A stretch of 64,000 bases of DNA from Aegilops tauschii subsp. strangulata (Eukaryota; Streptophyta; Magnoliopsida; Poales; Poaceae). The translations under genes were made by a program, and so were the position numbers. Every line of letters starts with the position of its first letter. The stretch's first letter is position 1. This document shows positions 42,760 through 54,411 of this stretch, one piece after another. The DNA is taken from assembly GCF_002575655.3 (NCBI RefSeq), contig NC_053035.3:502726601-502790600 (forward strand), in the 5' to 3' direction. The notes under the pieces were generated by a model. That model saw nothing but the letters and a program-made list of their open reading frames with translations. It was not told where the DNA came from and did not search any database.

Positions 42760-43430
42760 CTCAAGGAAGATGTTCCATACCACGAGTAGAACTGGTGCAA
42801 TGGAAACAGAGATGATCCACGCCCGCAGTATAGGAGGAGCAGAGGCTGCTTCTTTGGGCCAAGAAGTTGCCTGATACTGTCGTACGCAGCAAGGAAGTCA
42901 CCTGCAATTAGCTGACGATCAATTTTGTGTAGGTCCTCCTAGGTCAAATGAGGCACAACACAAAAGATAGCAATGACTCTTATCCATCCTTTGGAGTTAT
43001 CCCTTTGACGCTCGATAAATCCCTTGAAGTTCCTTGGACCTTCCAAATAAAAAATGGCCCACTCCACAGGAACAAACACACATTTGATCCTAGACATCTT
43101 CAATTCCTAACAAAGCTTCATAGGTGTTTTCTTCGGGGGGAAATATCAGAAAGAAACAAAGGCTAACCTCTCCCGACACATAGGCCTGGCAGAGAAACAC
43201 CATCGTCGCCGATCAAAGGGTGGCCACCATGGTGAGTGCACTAAAACAAATGATCCATACATTTTAGGAGATGAGGAAGGAGGGGGGAAAGCTCGTGGAT
43301 CGGAAACTGGAGCTTGGGGGTCACCGGAACGTACCTCGGAGATCGTCACACGGCTAGGGTTAGGGTTTATCGCGGTTCTCCATCCGCAATCGCCAAGGAG
43401 ATGGGTTCGTGATCTGTCTCTGTGTCTCTC
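42760..43430 (-). pseudogene. Possible gene fragment: orphan exon plus upstream leader, unrecognised
   Basis: A minus-strand exon (42901-42760, 142 bases) has a good acceptor (AATTGCAG) and donor (TTGAG|GTACAG). It reads FLAAYDSIRQLLGPKKQPLL, LLYCGRGSSLFPLHQFY in one open frame; another frame gives a hydrophobic stretch (IISVSIAPVLLVVW). About 400 bases upstream, 43340-43430 looks like a leader with AACCCTAACCCTAGCC and a donor-like GAG|GTACG at about 43334. Downstream exons are not found; gypsy debris lies there. I do not recognise the protein. Confidence 0.3.
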
Positions 43431-44702
43431 CACTAGTGGATGGAAGTGGGCTCGTCCTCGCTCGTGTAGGGTAGCCTCACTTGCAGGCCCATCCTGGTAT
43501 GAGAAACGTCATTGGGCCTAGTGCAGAAAAGCCTAGCTACGACGTGCCAAAAATGGCATTGTTGGCATGGGCACCCGACGCCACCAATATGGCGCCATTG
43601 TTAAAAAATAGTGTTGGCATGGGAGCCTACGCCAACGGTATTTAGGAGGGTAATGGTGTGCCACGTGCCCAACGCCAGCAGTAATATTCATCAGTAGTGT
43701 CATTTCATTTTGTCGCGACACCAGTAATTTGATTTTAGATTTGAAATAAAAGTTGTACATCAGCGGTCCCAACCAAAATGACAGCATAATCAGTTTAAGT
43801 ACAGTAATTAAATCAACTTTAATGGTACTAAATAGACGCAATAACAACATTTAAGTTCAACAATGTACTTATTGATGTAGTTCAACAAAGTAGGCAAGTA
43901 ACACATGTACAAGTTCAAATAAATATAGGTGGTAATAAGATGAGATCTTCCATACATGCCAACTAGCTAACTAGACTTTTCGGCGGATAGACTCATGGTC
44001 ATAGTCTGGAGTAAGTGAACCATCGCTGCTAGCAGGCATGTAGTAGACCATGATGTCGCCATGATCGTAGTCGAGGTAGAATGTGGCTCTCTCCCAGCTT
44101 CCATCTTGTAAAAAGTTGCAAGGGCTCTCCAATCAGGGCAACCGAAAATAGGTGCAGTTTGGCCTGATGTTGACAAGAAAACTGAAGTGTTGGGTTGTCA
44201 GCATCTTCATGAGGGTGCACTGGAATGTGATGGTGTCGCCAGTCGCCTCCAGGTTGGCCGCACCTGGGCGGGGTTGCCGTCGTCCGCCATGGGAGCCTAT
44301 CTCCTTTCTCGCGTGTGATGACACAGAGATGGGGGAATGAGGAAAAGCAATGGGGGAGAACGTGTGGAGAAGATTGGGTTCAAAGAGATAAGGCCGGCTG
44401 GGGAGCGGTGGATGGGCCTAGATGACACATGTCCAGCAGCGCGCGGCTTACGTTTGTTTGTTTTCATCCGGCTGAAAACAAACGTTTTCCTACAAAAATT
44501 GACCAGGTTCGTTTCTGCGACGACAGGCATTAAAGTGACTCACAAGTACTACTTGAGTCAGTCAAAAGTACAATGGAAAAAGCCAAAACTACTACTACTA
44601 CTTGCCTGGGAAATACCTCCCTTATTTGGAGGTAGATGGATCACATCACGCGAGGTGTTACTTCCACATATGGCCACCGAAAGAAGGGGTTGGCGGCAGC
44701 AA
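43431..44702. other. Repeat-type DNA with a small CACTA-like segment and a degenerate minus-strand frame
   Basis: 43516-43702 is bounded by CCTAGTGCAGAAAAGCC and, inverted, CACTACTGATGAAT, with inner repeats GTTGGCATGGG and CGACGCCA. This looks like a short CACTA-like derivative, but the target duplication is not matched. 43965-44300 on the minus strand holds pieces such as EATGDTITFQCTLMKMLTTQ and FYLDYDHGDIMVYYMPASSD in different frames; I do not recognise the source. Confidence 0.35.
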
Positions 44703-46966
44703 ATTTGACAATTTTGACCTATGGACGAAAACATTTCACAAAATGAACTGCTTTGAAAAAAATTTCACTTAGCTAACCGTTTTGAGTGGCGCCCGACACG
44801 AAGGCGCCACACCCTACGGTGCAATGCCTAGCTCGCAGGCGTTGCACGTCTGTCCAGCATGGCACCCCGGGCCCCACTCCTTGTTGTGCAGTGCCTAGCT
44901 GAAAGGAGCTGCACAGTGTAGTGCAGCGCCTAGCTGCAAGGAGCTGCACTATCTTATATTAAAACCGTTATAACTTTTAATCTGTGTATCCGATGAAAAC
45001 ATGCCTTATATCAATGTTGTGCATTTTTCTATGTTCTACACAATGGTGGCATTTTCATCTATGTTAGGATCAATTTGCTTGATGAAAACTCTGTGGCAAA
45101 AGTGCATCATAATATAACTGACAGAATCTGTTAAAACTTACAAACTTGGCATGATGATATCCATTGACCTATAGCTCTTATGCATTTGCATCCTACATGA
45201 GTTTTGCACTACATAATGTGTAGTTTCACGCCATGTCTATCCTTGCCATGTTAATCATCTTTAACATTTTCATTTCTTGCATGTAAGTGACTGACATGAT
45301 ATAAATGAACTTATGTTACAGAAAGTTGCATTTTGTAAGATCCATAGTAATTAATCCTGTCATCATATGAATATGATCTAACTATGAAAGTTGGAAAATT
45401 TTATGTCTACTTTAAGTCTATGTCATTTTCATAGCCACTAAATATTTGCATCACTATATTTTCGAGACACTAAAGTACCTAAGGCAATATTCTACTAGAT
45501 TAACACTTATGAATTTCACCAAGTCCCTGGATGTCAAGAGAACTTCGCATTTTGTAAATTGCATAGTAAATCAACCATGCTTCATATGGAATAAATTTAT
45601 ATATGAATTTGAGCATCTCCATGTCTACTTTCAGTATATCCAGCGTGTTGCCACAAAACATGTTCATATCTTGAGTTTTACCAAACCCCTTGGCATGAAC
45701 TTGATATGTTTTCCATTTAGAATTTTGTGAAGATCGGTTTAGTTTTCCTGCTAACTAAACTTTGTTTTTCATTATTCTAGTAAGATAAGCCTTCCGACTT
45801 CCAGCTAGTAGCACCGACAACTAGTTTTTCTGCCAACTCTATTTTGTCATCCTAGTTAGCACTAGGGTGTCCTAGGCTATCAAGTTCAAAATATATAGCA
45901 GTACACAATACAAGCAGCTGCAACTTTTTTCAGTAGCCTAAAAGCTGAGTTCAAATCAAAGAACATGTGCTCTTGCTACTGGCAGCAAACATTATAAGTG
46001 CTAAACTTTAAGAGTATATAAGTATATATCTTTACAAAAGGCAAAGTTCTATTGACATCCAGTGACTTGGTGAAATTAATGTTTTAATCTGGTAGAATAT
46101 TACCTTAGGTACTTTAGTGTCTCAAAAACATAGTGATGCAAATATTTAGTGGCTATGAAAATGACATGGACATAAAGTAGACATAAGATTTTCCAACTTT
46201 CATAATTAGATCATATTCATACGATGCCAGGATTAATTACTATGGATCATACAAAATGCAACTTTCTGTGACAGAAGTTCATTTATATCATGTTAGTCAC
46301 TTAGATGCACAAAATGAACATGTTAAAGATGATTAACATGGCAAGGACATGCATGGCGTGAAAGTGCACATTATATAGTGCAAAACTCATGTAGGATGCA
46401 AATGAAAAAAGAGCTATAGATCAATGGATATCATCATGCCAAGTTTGTAAGTTTTAACAGATTCTGTCAGTTATATTATGATGCACTTTTGCCACAGAGT
46501 TTTCATCAAGCAAATTGATCATAACATAGATGAAAATGCCACCATTGCGTAGAACACAGAAAAATGCACAACATTCATGTAAGGCACATTTTCATCGGAT
46601 ACACGAATTAAAAGTTACAACAGTTTTAATATAAGATAGTGCAGCTCCTTTCAGCTAGGCGCTGCACTACACTGTGCAGCTCCTTTCAGCTAGGCGCTGC
46701 ACTACACTGTGCAGCTCCTTTCGGCTAGGCGCTGCACTACATTGTGCAGCTCCTTTCGGCTAGGCGCTGCACAACCAGGAGTAGGGCCCGGGGTGCCACG
46801 CTGGACAGACGTACAATGCTTGCGTGCTAGGCGCTGCACCGTAGGGTGTGGCGCCTTCGTGTCGGGCGCCACTCAAAACAGTCAGCTGGATGAGTTTTTT
46901 TCAAAGCAGTTCATTTTGTGAAATGTTTTCATCCACAGGTCAAAATTATCAAATTTGCCGTTGGGG
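44703..46966. mobile_element. Long foldback element, 2.26 kb, arms of about 0.85-0.9 kb
   Basis: Left arm about 44703-45545, loop about 45546-46046, right arm about 46047-46966. Matches run along the arms: CAAATTTGACAATTTTGACC against GGTCAAAATTATCAAATTTG at the tips; GAGTGGCGCCCGACACGAAG against CTTCGTGTCGGGCGCCACTC; ATCTTATATTAAAACCGTTA against its reverse; TCACCAAGTCCCTGGATGTC against GACATCCAGTGACTTGGTGA next to the loop. Divergence is roughly one base in ten to fifteen. No transposase frame is present and I found no clear target duplication. It could be a foldback or MULE-like derivative. A transcript through it would form a hairpin of over 800 base pairs. Confidence 0.85.
46639..46772. 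repeat. 35-bp tandem repeat in the right arm of the foldback (four copies; two on the left)
   Basis: GTGCAGCTCCTTTCAGCTAG with GCGCTGCACTACACT repeats about four times. The left arm (44886-44949) has about two copies of the reverse complement. Each unit is itself a dyad (GTGCAGC...GCTGCAC), so it can fold alone. Confidence 0.88.
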
Positions 46967-47239
46967 GCTGAGGCGCATAGAGCCACCCAGTTAGCCCTGT
47001 CTACTGCCCTGTAAAGGATCAAGTCCCAACATATTTTTTCTCTGCTATTGTTGCTCGTCGCTGATGTTTCCCTGTCAAAACTCTCAGATCCAGTATGATA
47101 CTCCAAAGAAATGCCGCCACACCAGGTACTCCATCAATGAAAAGGAAAATAAAAAAACAGCACGTGTTATCCGCCATATTTATTTTATCAGTAGCCCCAT
47201 ATATCTCAATTAAATTCCTAGCCTGCGTATAGATCATCT

Positions 47240-48060
47240 ATCGTCCAAATACATCAGGTGATATTCGTTCAATCTATTTTATTAGCACATATTAATTTCT
47301 TTCAAAATAATTACTCTGCTATGTAATATTTTTATATAGGACTTATGTTCACTACAAAGGTGACCATCACACCACAAATACGGAGCACGCGCCAGCATCA
47401 TCCATATCAGCATCTGCGCATGCCGCACTGCCTGACCAACAGGCGCACAAGTCGCTGCCGCGCCCGCCCGTACGAGCTTCCCAACAGACGTGCGAAGCCG
47501 CCGCTTCCGCAGTCCGTTTTACATCAACACGCCGGGGCCGCGTTCGCCCGTATGAGCTGCCAAACGGACATGCGTAGCCCCCCCTCCAGCGGTCCGGTCT
47601 ACATTAACACGCCGGGGCCGTGCCTGCCCGCACGAGCTACCCAACAGACGCGCGCAGGCCGCCACCCTTGCGATCCGGTCTACTCCACGAATGATGGAGC
47701 GAAAAAATATCAGGTGCTATCCATCCTATGTATTTTTCAGTACATGCTGATTCCTCCGAGAACAACTACTTTGGCCTGCGATATTTTTATACGTAGGACA
47801 ATTATTCATTACAAAAGTGGCGTTATATCAGGAATAGCAAGATAACGCCAACATCATCATGCGCCAGTGTCCGTCCATGCCGCACTGCTCGACGGACACA
47901 CACGCAAGCCGCCGCCCCCGCACTGCGGTCTACATCTACATGCCAGGCTACACCCGTGTCCGTCCCAGCTTGCATTGTTCAGGCCGACACCCACGTTCGT
48001 GTCGGCTTGCATCGTTCAGGTCGACACTCACCGAGCCGGCTCACACTGCGCCGCCTCCGA
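47240..48060. repeat. Two-copy unit of about 460 bp with a GC-rich 78-bp minisatellite
   Basis: 47240-47400 and 47705-47865 share AAATATCAGGTGCTATCC-type and ATATTTTTATAYRTAGGAC sequence followed by CACCATCATC-like DNA and GCCGCACTGC. In the first unit, 47460-47690 has three copies of a 78-bp GC-rich repeat (CGCCCGTACGAGCT, CCAACAGACGTGCG, CAACACGCCGGGGCCG). 47967-48010 holds a further short repeat (GTCCGTCCCAGCTTGCATTG or variant). Reading frames stay open on the plus strand but carry no domain. Confidence 0.65.
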
Positions 48061-49470
48061 TTCGACGATTTCCGGCTGCAACGCCATCAAATTTCGGCCT
48101 TCGCCGCTGTCTCGAGCTGTCAGCCGGGTTGTCGATTTCTGTCTCCTACGGAAGCGTCTCTTACCTATCCGCGGGCAACCTCACTGGCTTATGTCGCATC
48201 ACTAAATAACTAAGTTACTTCCAGACTGACAATTCATATTTATTTTTCTTTCATATATAAAATAAATTGTAGCTTGAGTTAGTCTCAGGGGCTATCATTT
48301 CATCTCAAATATATTTGAGCCATAAAGGTTACCAAAGAGGACTAGTTTCCATGATGCATGGTTCAAACATAGGCACCCTGTCTTATTGGCAAAAAAATTA
48401 TAGGCTACCAAAGAAGACTGGTTGCTATGATCCATAGCCTAAACATAGGTATCCTGTCTTATTGACTCATCATATTATGATCAATGGAATAAAGCCGGCT
48501 TATCTGGACTCCTGATGTTTTGTAGTAGATATCCTAGGCTGAGCTTTTCCATGATCATATGGTCACTTGGTGGCTTCCAACTCATTGAGTTTACCTGCTT
48601 ACATCCTTCTTAACCCGGCATATGCAGTGGCAGAGCCAGAAAAATCCAATGAGGGCCGAGTATTCATATTCCTTAAGGAGGGCCAGTCCACTTGAATACA
48701 CCATTTTATTAGCAGCAAATAATCTTCTATGAACATGAGTATTAGGCTTAACACAATGATGTTAGGGGGGGGCCAGGGCCCTTGCTGGTCCCCTGTCTCC
48801 GCCACTAGGCATATGCCATTATAATACTTGGTTAAACCTGCCTGTTAGCTTGATGCTACTCCGAAAAGGTGACCCGGCTGTACTCTTGATACGTCAATCA
48901 CACAGATACCTATCATGGCCTGCATTAAACTTGAATTTATCGAAGTTAAAACACCAGCTTACGTCACGTGATAGCCGGCTTTCAAAGAGCCAGGACAAAC
49001 CTTAAAAGGCTACAAGGCCTGCTTCACAGTAGCGAATCAGACTCGAGCCTCGAAAGCCGGTCTTTATGTCATGACTCGAAAGCCGGCTTAATATTTTAAG
49101 TTATTTTTCTATCATGTTATTTCTTTTATATATATCTCTGTCTATGCATTTTCTTTTCAGGTATCAATTTTCATATATACGACTTGGTTATAAATAGAAA
49201 ACGGTCACAAAAAATTCTGGGTCACAGAATTGACCAGGTCTTGGGACATTTAACTTATGCTTTGTGCTTTGTATTACAATACGACACTTCTGGATTTATC
49301 AAACATATATTTGCCGGGTTGCACTGCAATCACGACCAAGATTTCATCCGCCCTGCTTTTTCTTCCTCCTCTTACTTTTTTACATTCTGTTCTTTTAAGT
49401 CCCTCTCATTGCGGCTCGGCATGTAAAGCTTGCAGTTATAAATAAAGAAATCATGCCCTTTAAAGGTCCT
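48061..49470. other. Intergenic DNA rich in GCCGGCTT motifs, probable LTR-element debris
   Basis: No gene. AAAGCCGGCTT, AACCCGGCATA and GAGCCTCGAAAGCCGGT recur between 48490 and 49110. The same style of motif is found in the gypsy element at the right edge of the window (CCGGCTTAAAG at 63500-63600), so this may be an old relative. A hAT MITE (48625-48807) lies inside. Confidence 0.4.
48625..48807. mobile_element. hAT MITE, 183 bp
   Basis: Perfect 8-bp duplication GGCATATG at 48617-48624 and 48808-48815. Ends CAGTGGCAGAGCCAGAAAAA and CTGTCTCCGCCACTA are inverted with few mismatches. Same terminal type as the 1457-bp hAT at 32594. Confidence 0.92.
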
Positions 49471-49801
49471 CACTAGTGCAGAACCGGGCTATAGCACCGG
49501 TTCGTAAGGCCCTTTAGTGCCGGTTCTGCAACCGGCACTAAAGGGTGGGGACTAAAGGTCCCCCCTTTAGTACCGGTTCAGCACGAACCGCCGCTAAAGG
49601 GCCACCACGTGGCACGAGCCAACGCCGGGGGCGGGGAGACCTTTAGTACCGGTTGCTAACACCAACCGGTACTAAAAGGTTTGGGGGGTTTTGGGTTCAT
49701 GATTTCTTTTTCCTTTAATTTGTGTTTTCCATTTAATTGTTTTTTATTTGCTGGTATTTTACGATACTACATATATATAAATAGAATTTCTCGTAGAACC
49801 G

Positions 49802-49835
<34 letters not shown>

Positions 49836-52017
49836 GGTGGTAGTTACCCCACATATCTCATATACTACCATGGGCTACTATATATACTATTTTATTATTT
49901 TAAATATATTCATATATAATATCTAAGATATTTCAAAGCAAGTCACATGAAAAAATTGCATATGAGCCCATAGTTTTTGTTATATTTGTGAAATGCGTAC
50001 ATATTTGTACGTAAAAAAGAGCATACTCAAAATATGGTACATACTACCTAAAAATTAGTATATATACTAACTAATCATTGTTATATACTACATACTACAC
50101 GTACATACTCTCGGTTTCGATAGATACTACATACAACATACAAAACGCAAGTGGCGGTAACTACCCTGCTTGTAGGAAATATTTGTATATATATATATAT
50201 ATAGGGAAAATCCATCCTACCACCCGGTGGTAGTTACCCTATATCATCGAATGTCTCGCACCACCATTCACACATACACATGTATATATATACAATTTGG
50301 TATATACAATTTCTCCTACATATATATGGAGGCATTACTGCTGTAGCGGTGGCGGCGGCGGTAGCGGGTAATGGTATTCTCCTTTGGGATCAATGACCTG
50401 GTCAAAAAAATCCCGCTATTTCCTATTGAATTGCCGCTACGCGCTCCGCTGGTAGGAGCTTATCCCGCACCTCATTGAACTTTTAAAAAGGAGATCAATA
50501 TGCATGTATTAGTCGTTGTGTGATTAGATATCGATAATGATGTAAAAATTGTGAATAGTTTTTCTGCCAAACGTACCCATAGATGTCTAGCATCTTTGGT
50601 CCTTTCGGACGCCATCATGCGAATGTTCTCGCAAACGTAGTATGCACATAAATCAGTCCCCGGCGCTTGCTTCATGGCCTTTACGAGAATAGAATTCAAT
50701 TAGATAATAATTAATCAAGCATGATAATTAATGGTATTGAAACTAGAATTAAAGAGATGGTAGCTAGCTAGATAGCTAGCTAGTACTACTTAATTCCTTA
50801 CCTTGGGTCGAAACCAATACAGCTGTTTTCTCCATTCGCCTGGAACCGTTTTGATGTACTTTTGCCAAGCCCTGCCCGCTGGCAAAGAAAATGAATAAAG
50901 GAGTTATTAATTAGTTGATATCAGGAAATGATGAATTAAAGAGGCCGACATAAAGTTCCGTAATGATTGAAATTACCTGTTGACTATCCCCTCACGATTG
51001 AGTAGTCAGTAGGTTTTTTAAGTAGTGAGTCCAGTACTTCAATTGTTCCTTCTTCAACTTGAATGATTAACAAGATCCAGTGCTACGTGCATGCGCATAC
51101 GTTTGCATGTATAAATTAAGCGGGCATGTGTATAACACTCATCAACTACTCTAAACCATAACACTTATTAACATCTAGCTAGTAAGCAAAAACAAAATTA
51201 GTAGTACAAGACAGTGTGACTTACTGAAAGTTGTAAGGAAGTAGTATATCTCGATTGGTATTGAGGCGCTTCAAGAACTCTAGCATGTTATTCTCTACTT
51301 CTTGTTTATACCATTCATAGCTCCATGTCTCTTCATTAATGGTATTTGGGTCAATGAACCCAATGCCATAGCGTCCAACTTTTTTCATTTCATACATCTT
51401 CATCCTGCATAATACCACATAAAAGAATATAGTGAGGATAATTATAGGTAATGATCAACGAGAGCACTACAACTAGCTTGAGACTTAAATTACAGAAAGA
51501 AATCACTTACAGACAATAGCAACTGACGATAGATTTGTCGAGTGCGTCTTGATTGAATAACTGAAACAGTTTTGTATACTCAACAGACAGAGCTAGCTGA
51601 TGGAAGTAATGATCTTCCTTGACTTTCACTATGAGGGACTCTCGATTGGCAGTCTTGGTAATTTCCATGTACCATTGATGCAATTCATACATTCTCGTTG
51701 AGAGCTTCTGGACCTCCTCAGGCTTGACCAAAGGTTCACCGTGGACATATTTCCGTTTTAGCTCCTCCTCTTTAAAAGTTTCCATGGGCTCCAAGCCCAG
51801 GAGTTGTTCTACAGTGCATCCCATCTCTTCAGCCTGCCTTATATGGTCGTCGGTTATTACCCGCTGATCGATGCCGGTACTCGCATGTGTTGGTACAATA
51901 AGCGGGGGGATCGATTGCACCGCCTTTTCTCCCAGCTGGGGAATGGTTTTCCCTCTTTTTTTGGCAGCTGCTTGGCTCGAGCTCGACTCCTTCTGTTGTC
52001 GTGCTCGCTGTGCCTTT
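49471..52017 (-). mobile_element. CACTA (En/Spm-type) transposon, one terminus and 3' coding part
   Basis: The terminus CACTAGTGCAGAACCGGGCT starts at 49471 after a 3-base CCT. Subterminal DNA has many copies of the CACTA-type motif (CTTTAGTACCGGTT, CCGGTACTAAA, GCACTAAAGG) in both orientations to about 49680. A (TA)n tract lies at 49804-49833 and GGTGGTAGTTACC occurs twice (49838, 50226). Coding exons on the minus strand (50530-52017) encode an Ulp1-like protease part. At 52018 an Angela-type LTR interrupts the coding exon, so the rest of the element must lie right of the window. Confidence 0.88.
50530..52017 (-). pseudogene. CACTA-encoded Ulp1-like cysteine protease protein, partial
   Basis: Exon 52017-51511 encodes AQRARQQKESSSSQAAAKKR, GEKAVQSIPPLIVPTHAST and ends ALDKSIVSCYC. 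It joins in frame to 51414-51225 (MKMYEMKKVGRYGIGFIDPN...RDILLPYNFQ) by GT-AG splicing. Further pieces follow near 51055-50978 (EVLDSLLKKPTDYSIVRG, then a stop), near 50872-50806 (AWQKYIKTVPGEWRKQLYWF) and near 50688-50530 (MKQAPGTDLCAYYVCENIRM), which carries the catalytic-type Cys of the Ulp1 fold. The FHW (catalytic His) exon expected after YNFQ is not found. With the stop and the LTR insertion the gene is inactive. Such C48 proteases are common second products of grass CACTA elements. Confidence 0.72.
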
Positions 52018-52881
52018 TGAAGGAAATATGCCCTAGAGGCAATAATAAAGTTGTTATTTATATTTCCTTATATCATGATAAATGTTTATTATTCATGCTA
52101 GAATTGTATTAACCAAAAACTTAGTACATATGTGAATACATAGACAAACAAAGTGTCCCTAGTATGCCTCTACATGAGTAGCTCGTTAATCAAAGATGGT
52201 TAAGTTTCCTAGCCATAGACATGTGTTGTCATTTGATGAACGGGGTCACATCATTAGAGAATGATGTGATGGACAAGACCCATCCATTAGCTTAGCATAA
52301 TGATCGTTTAGTTTTATTGCTATTGCTTTCTTCATGACTTATACATGTTCCTCAGACTATGAGATTATGCAACTCTCGAATACCGGAGGAACACTTTGTG
52401 TGCTATCAAACGTCACAACGTAAATGGGTGATTATAAATATGCTCTACAGGTGTCTCCAAAGGTATTTGTTGGGTTGGCATAGATCGAGATTAGGATTTG
52501 TCACTCCGTGTTTCGGAGAGGTATCTCTGGGCCCTCTCGGTAATGCACATCACTATAAGCCTTGCAAGCAATGTGACTAATGAGTTAGTTGCGGAATGAT
52601 GCATTACGGAACGAGTAAAGAGACTTGCCGGTAACTAGATTGAACTAGGTATGATGATACCGACGATCGAATCTCGGGCAAGTAACATACCGATGACAAA
52701 GGGAACAACATATGTTGTTATGCGGTTTGACCGATAAAGATCTTCGTAGAATATGTAGGAGCCAATATGAGAATCCAGGTTCCGCTATTGGTTATTGACC
52801 GGAGATGTGTCTCGGTCATGTCTACATAGTTCTCGAACCCGTAGGGTCCGCACGCTTAACGTTCGATGACAATTTGTATTA
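52018..52881 (+). mobile_element. BARE1/Angela-type LTR, left half
   Basis: Starts TGAAGGAAATATGCCCTAG, AGGCAATAATAAAG and follows the same order of landmarks as the solo LTR at 3862: GATGTGATGGACAAGACCCA, TTGTCACTCCGTGT, CCGACGATCGAATCTCGGGC, TATTGGTTATTGACCGGAGA. At 52881 it is cut by another LTR element. The first bases (TGAAGG against TGTTGG) have mutated. Orientation plus. The rest of the LTR should lie far to the right, outside the window. Confidence 0.88.
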
Positions 52882-54411
52882 TGTGAAAGTGCGTTATATC
52901 GACTAGAGGGGGGGGGGGGTGAATAGGCGATTTTTAAGAATTCTTCACTGAGGAATTTGCCACTGAGGAAATTCCTTAGCGAAGAACTACTTGCAGCAGA
53001 ATAAGTACTCAAAAGTATGCATAGCAGAACACAAGCATGGCCATCATGATGAAATGAAGACAAGCACAGAGTACAGAAAGCGTAAACACATGATAGCTCA
53101 GGATGAAGACAAACAGACTGAAGAAATTGAACTGAGGAAATTGAGAAAGTTTTCAGTCAAAGTCTTCAAATACAAATATGAACAAGTGCACAACACAGTT
53201 ATGAGGAAATGAAAGAGTTGAGGAAATAGAACCAGTAAGCTTGGTGAAGACAATGATTTGGTAGACCAGTTCCAACTGCTGTCTCAGTTGTACGTCTGGT
53301 TGGAGCGGCTAGGTATTTAAACCTGAGGACACACAGTCCCGGACACACAGTCCTCACCGTATTCTCCTTGAGCTAAGGTCACACAGACCTCGCCCAATCA
53401 CTCGTGGTAAGTCTTCAGGTGACTTCCAAACCTTCACAGACTCGGTCACTCGGCGATCCACAATTTCCTCTTGGATGCTCTAGACCATGACGCCTAACCG
53501 TCTGGAAGAAGCACAGTCTTGAAATGTAACAAGCATCGGATCCACACAGGATCAATCTCTTCAGTGATGCTCAATCACTTTGGGTTTGTGGGTGTTTGGG
53601 TTTGGGTTTTCCTCACTTGATGATTTTCGCTCAATGTCCTCGGAGGATGGGATGCTCTTAAATAACAAGTGTCAGTTTCTCTCGGAGTAGCCAACCAGCT
53701 AGTGGTTGTAGGGGGCGGCTATTTATAGCCCAGGGAGCAGCCCGACATGATAAGACATAAATGCCCTTTAATGATATGACCGTTAGGTGTGTAGATATTT
53801 TGGGACAGCTGGCGCATAGCACATCAACGGTCGGAAATTTGAGTATCAAATTCCTCAGGGCTATCATGTTCCTCACTGTGTAGGCAATCCGCACTGGCGA
53901 ATTCCTAACTCCTCAGTCAGAACAAATTCCTCAGAGACCAGAAGAACTTCGTCTCTGTCACTGAAGAAATTGACTGAACTGTATGAGATTTCCAATGGCT
54001 TCACTCGAAGGGATTGGTAGGTGTAGGATTTTGAGTTGAGCATCACATGGAAATATTTCCTTAGTATTTCCTCGACCCCCTTTTACAGTACGGTGTTTCC
54101 TATGACTCAAGAAAGAGAAAATGAAACTACGAAAACAAAAGTCTTCACGCTTCATGTTCCTCAAATGAATACCAAGTCTTCAAGGTCACACCAATTTCTT
54201 CACTTTCAAAGTCTTCAGAAAGTCTTCAGAAATCCAAAGTCTTCAGTCGAAGAACTTCATTTTTAGGGGTCGACTTTCTCTGTAAATATCAAACTCCTCA
54301 TAGATAGACCTGTGTACACTCATAAATACATTAGTCCCTTAACCTATAAGTCTTCAATACACCAAAATCACTAAGGGGCACTAGATGCACTTACAATCTC
54401 CCCGTTTTTGG
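52882..54411 (-). mobile_element. 3' LTR and polypurine tract of a minus-strand LTR retrotransposon
   Basis: Read on the minus strand: polypurine tract CCAAAAACGGGGAGAT (54411-54396), then an LTR of 1514 bp that starts TGTAAGTGCATCTAGTGCCC (from 54395) and ends CGATATAACGCACTTTCACA (52882). Its inside is full of GAAGACTT, CTGAGGAATT and TTCCTCA motifs. A run of about ten G near the end is probably replication- or sequencing-sensitive. The element sits inside the Angela LTR; the 5-base left flank is TATTA. Family not named with confidence. Confidence 0.8.

Noticed and set aside
43516..43702. Complete small CACTA element
   Set aside because: Ends resemble CACTA termini, but the left end lacks the first bases and no 3-bp duplication matches; kept only as a low-confidence note.
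47345..48209. Plus-strand frames of 112-166 codons
   Set aside because: Arg/Cys/His-rich composition from a GC-rich tandem repeat; three frames are open together in part of it.
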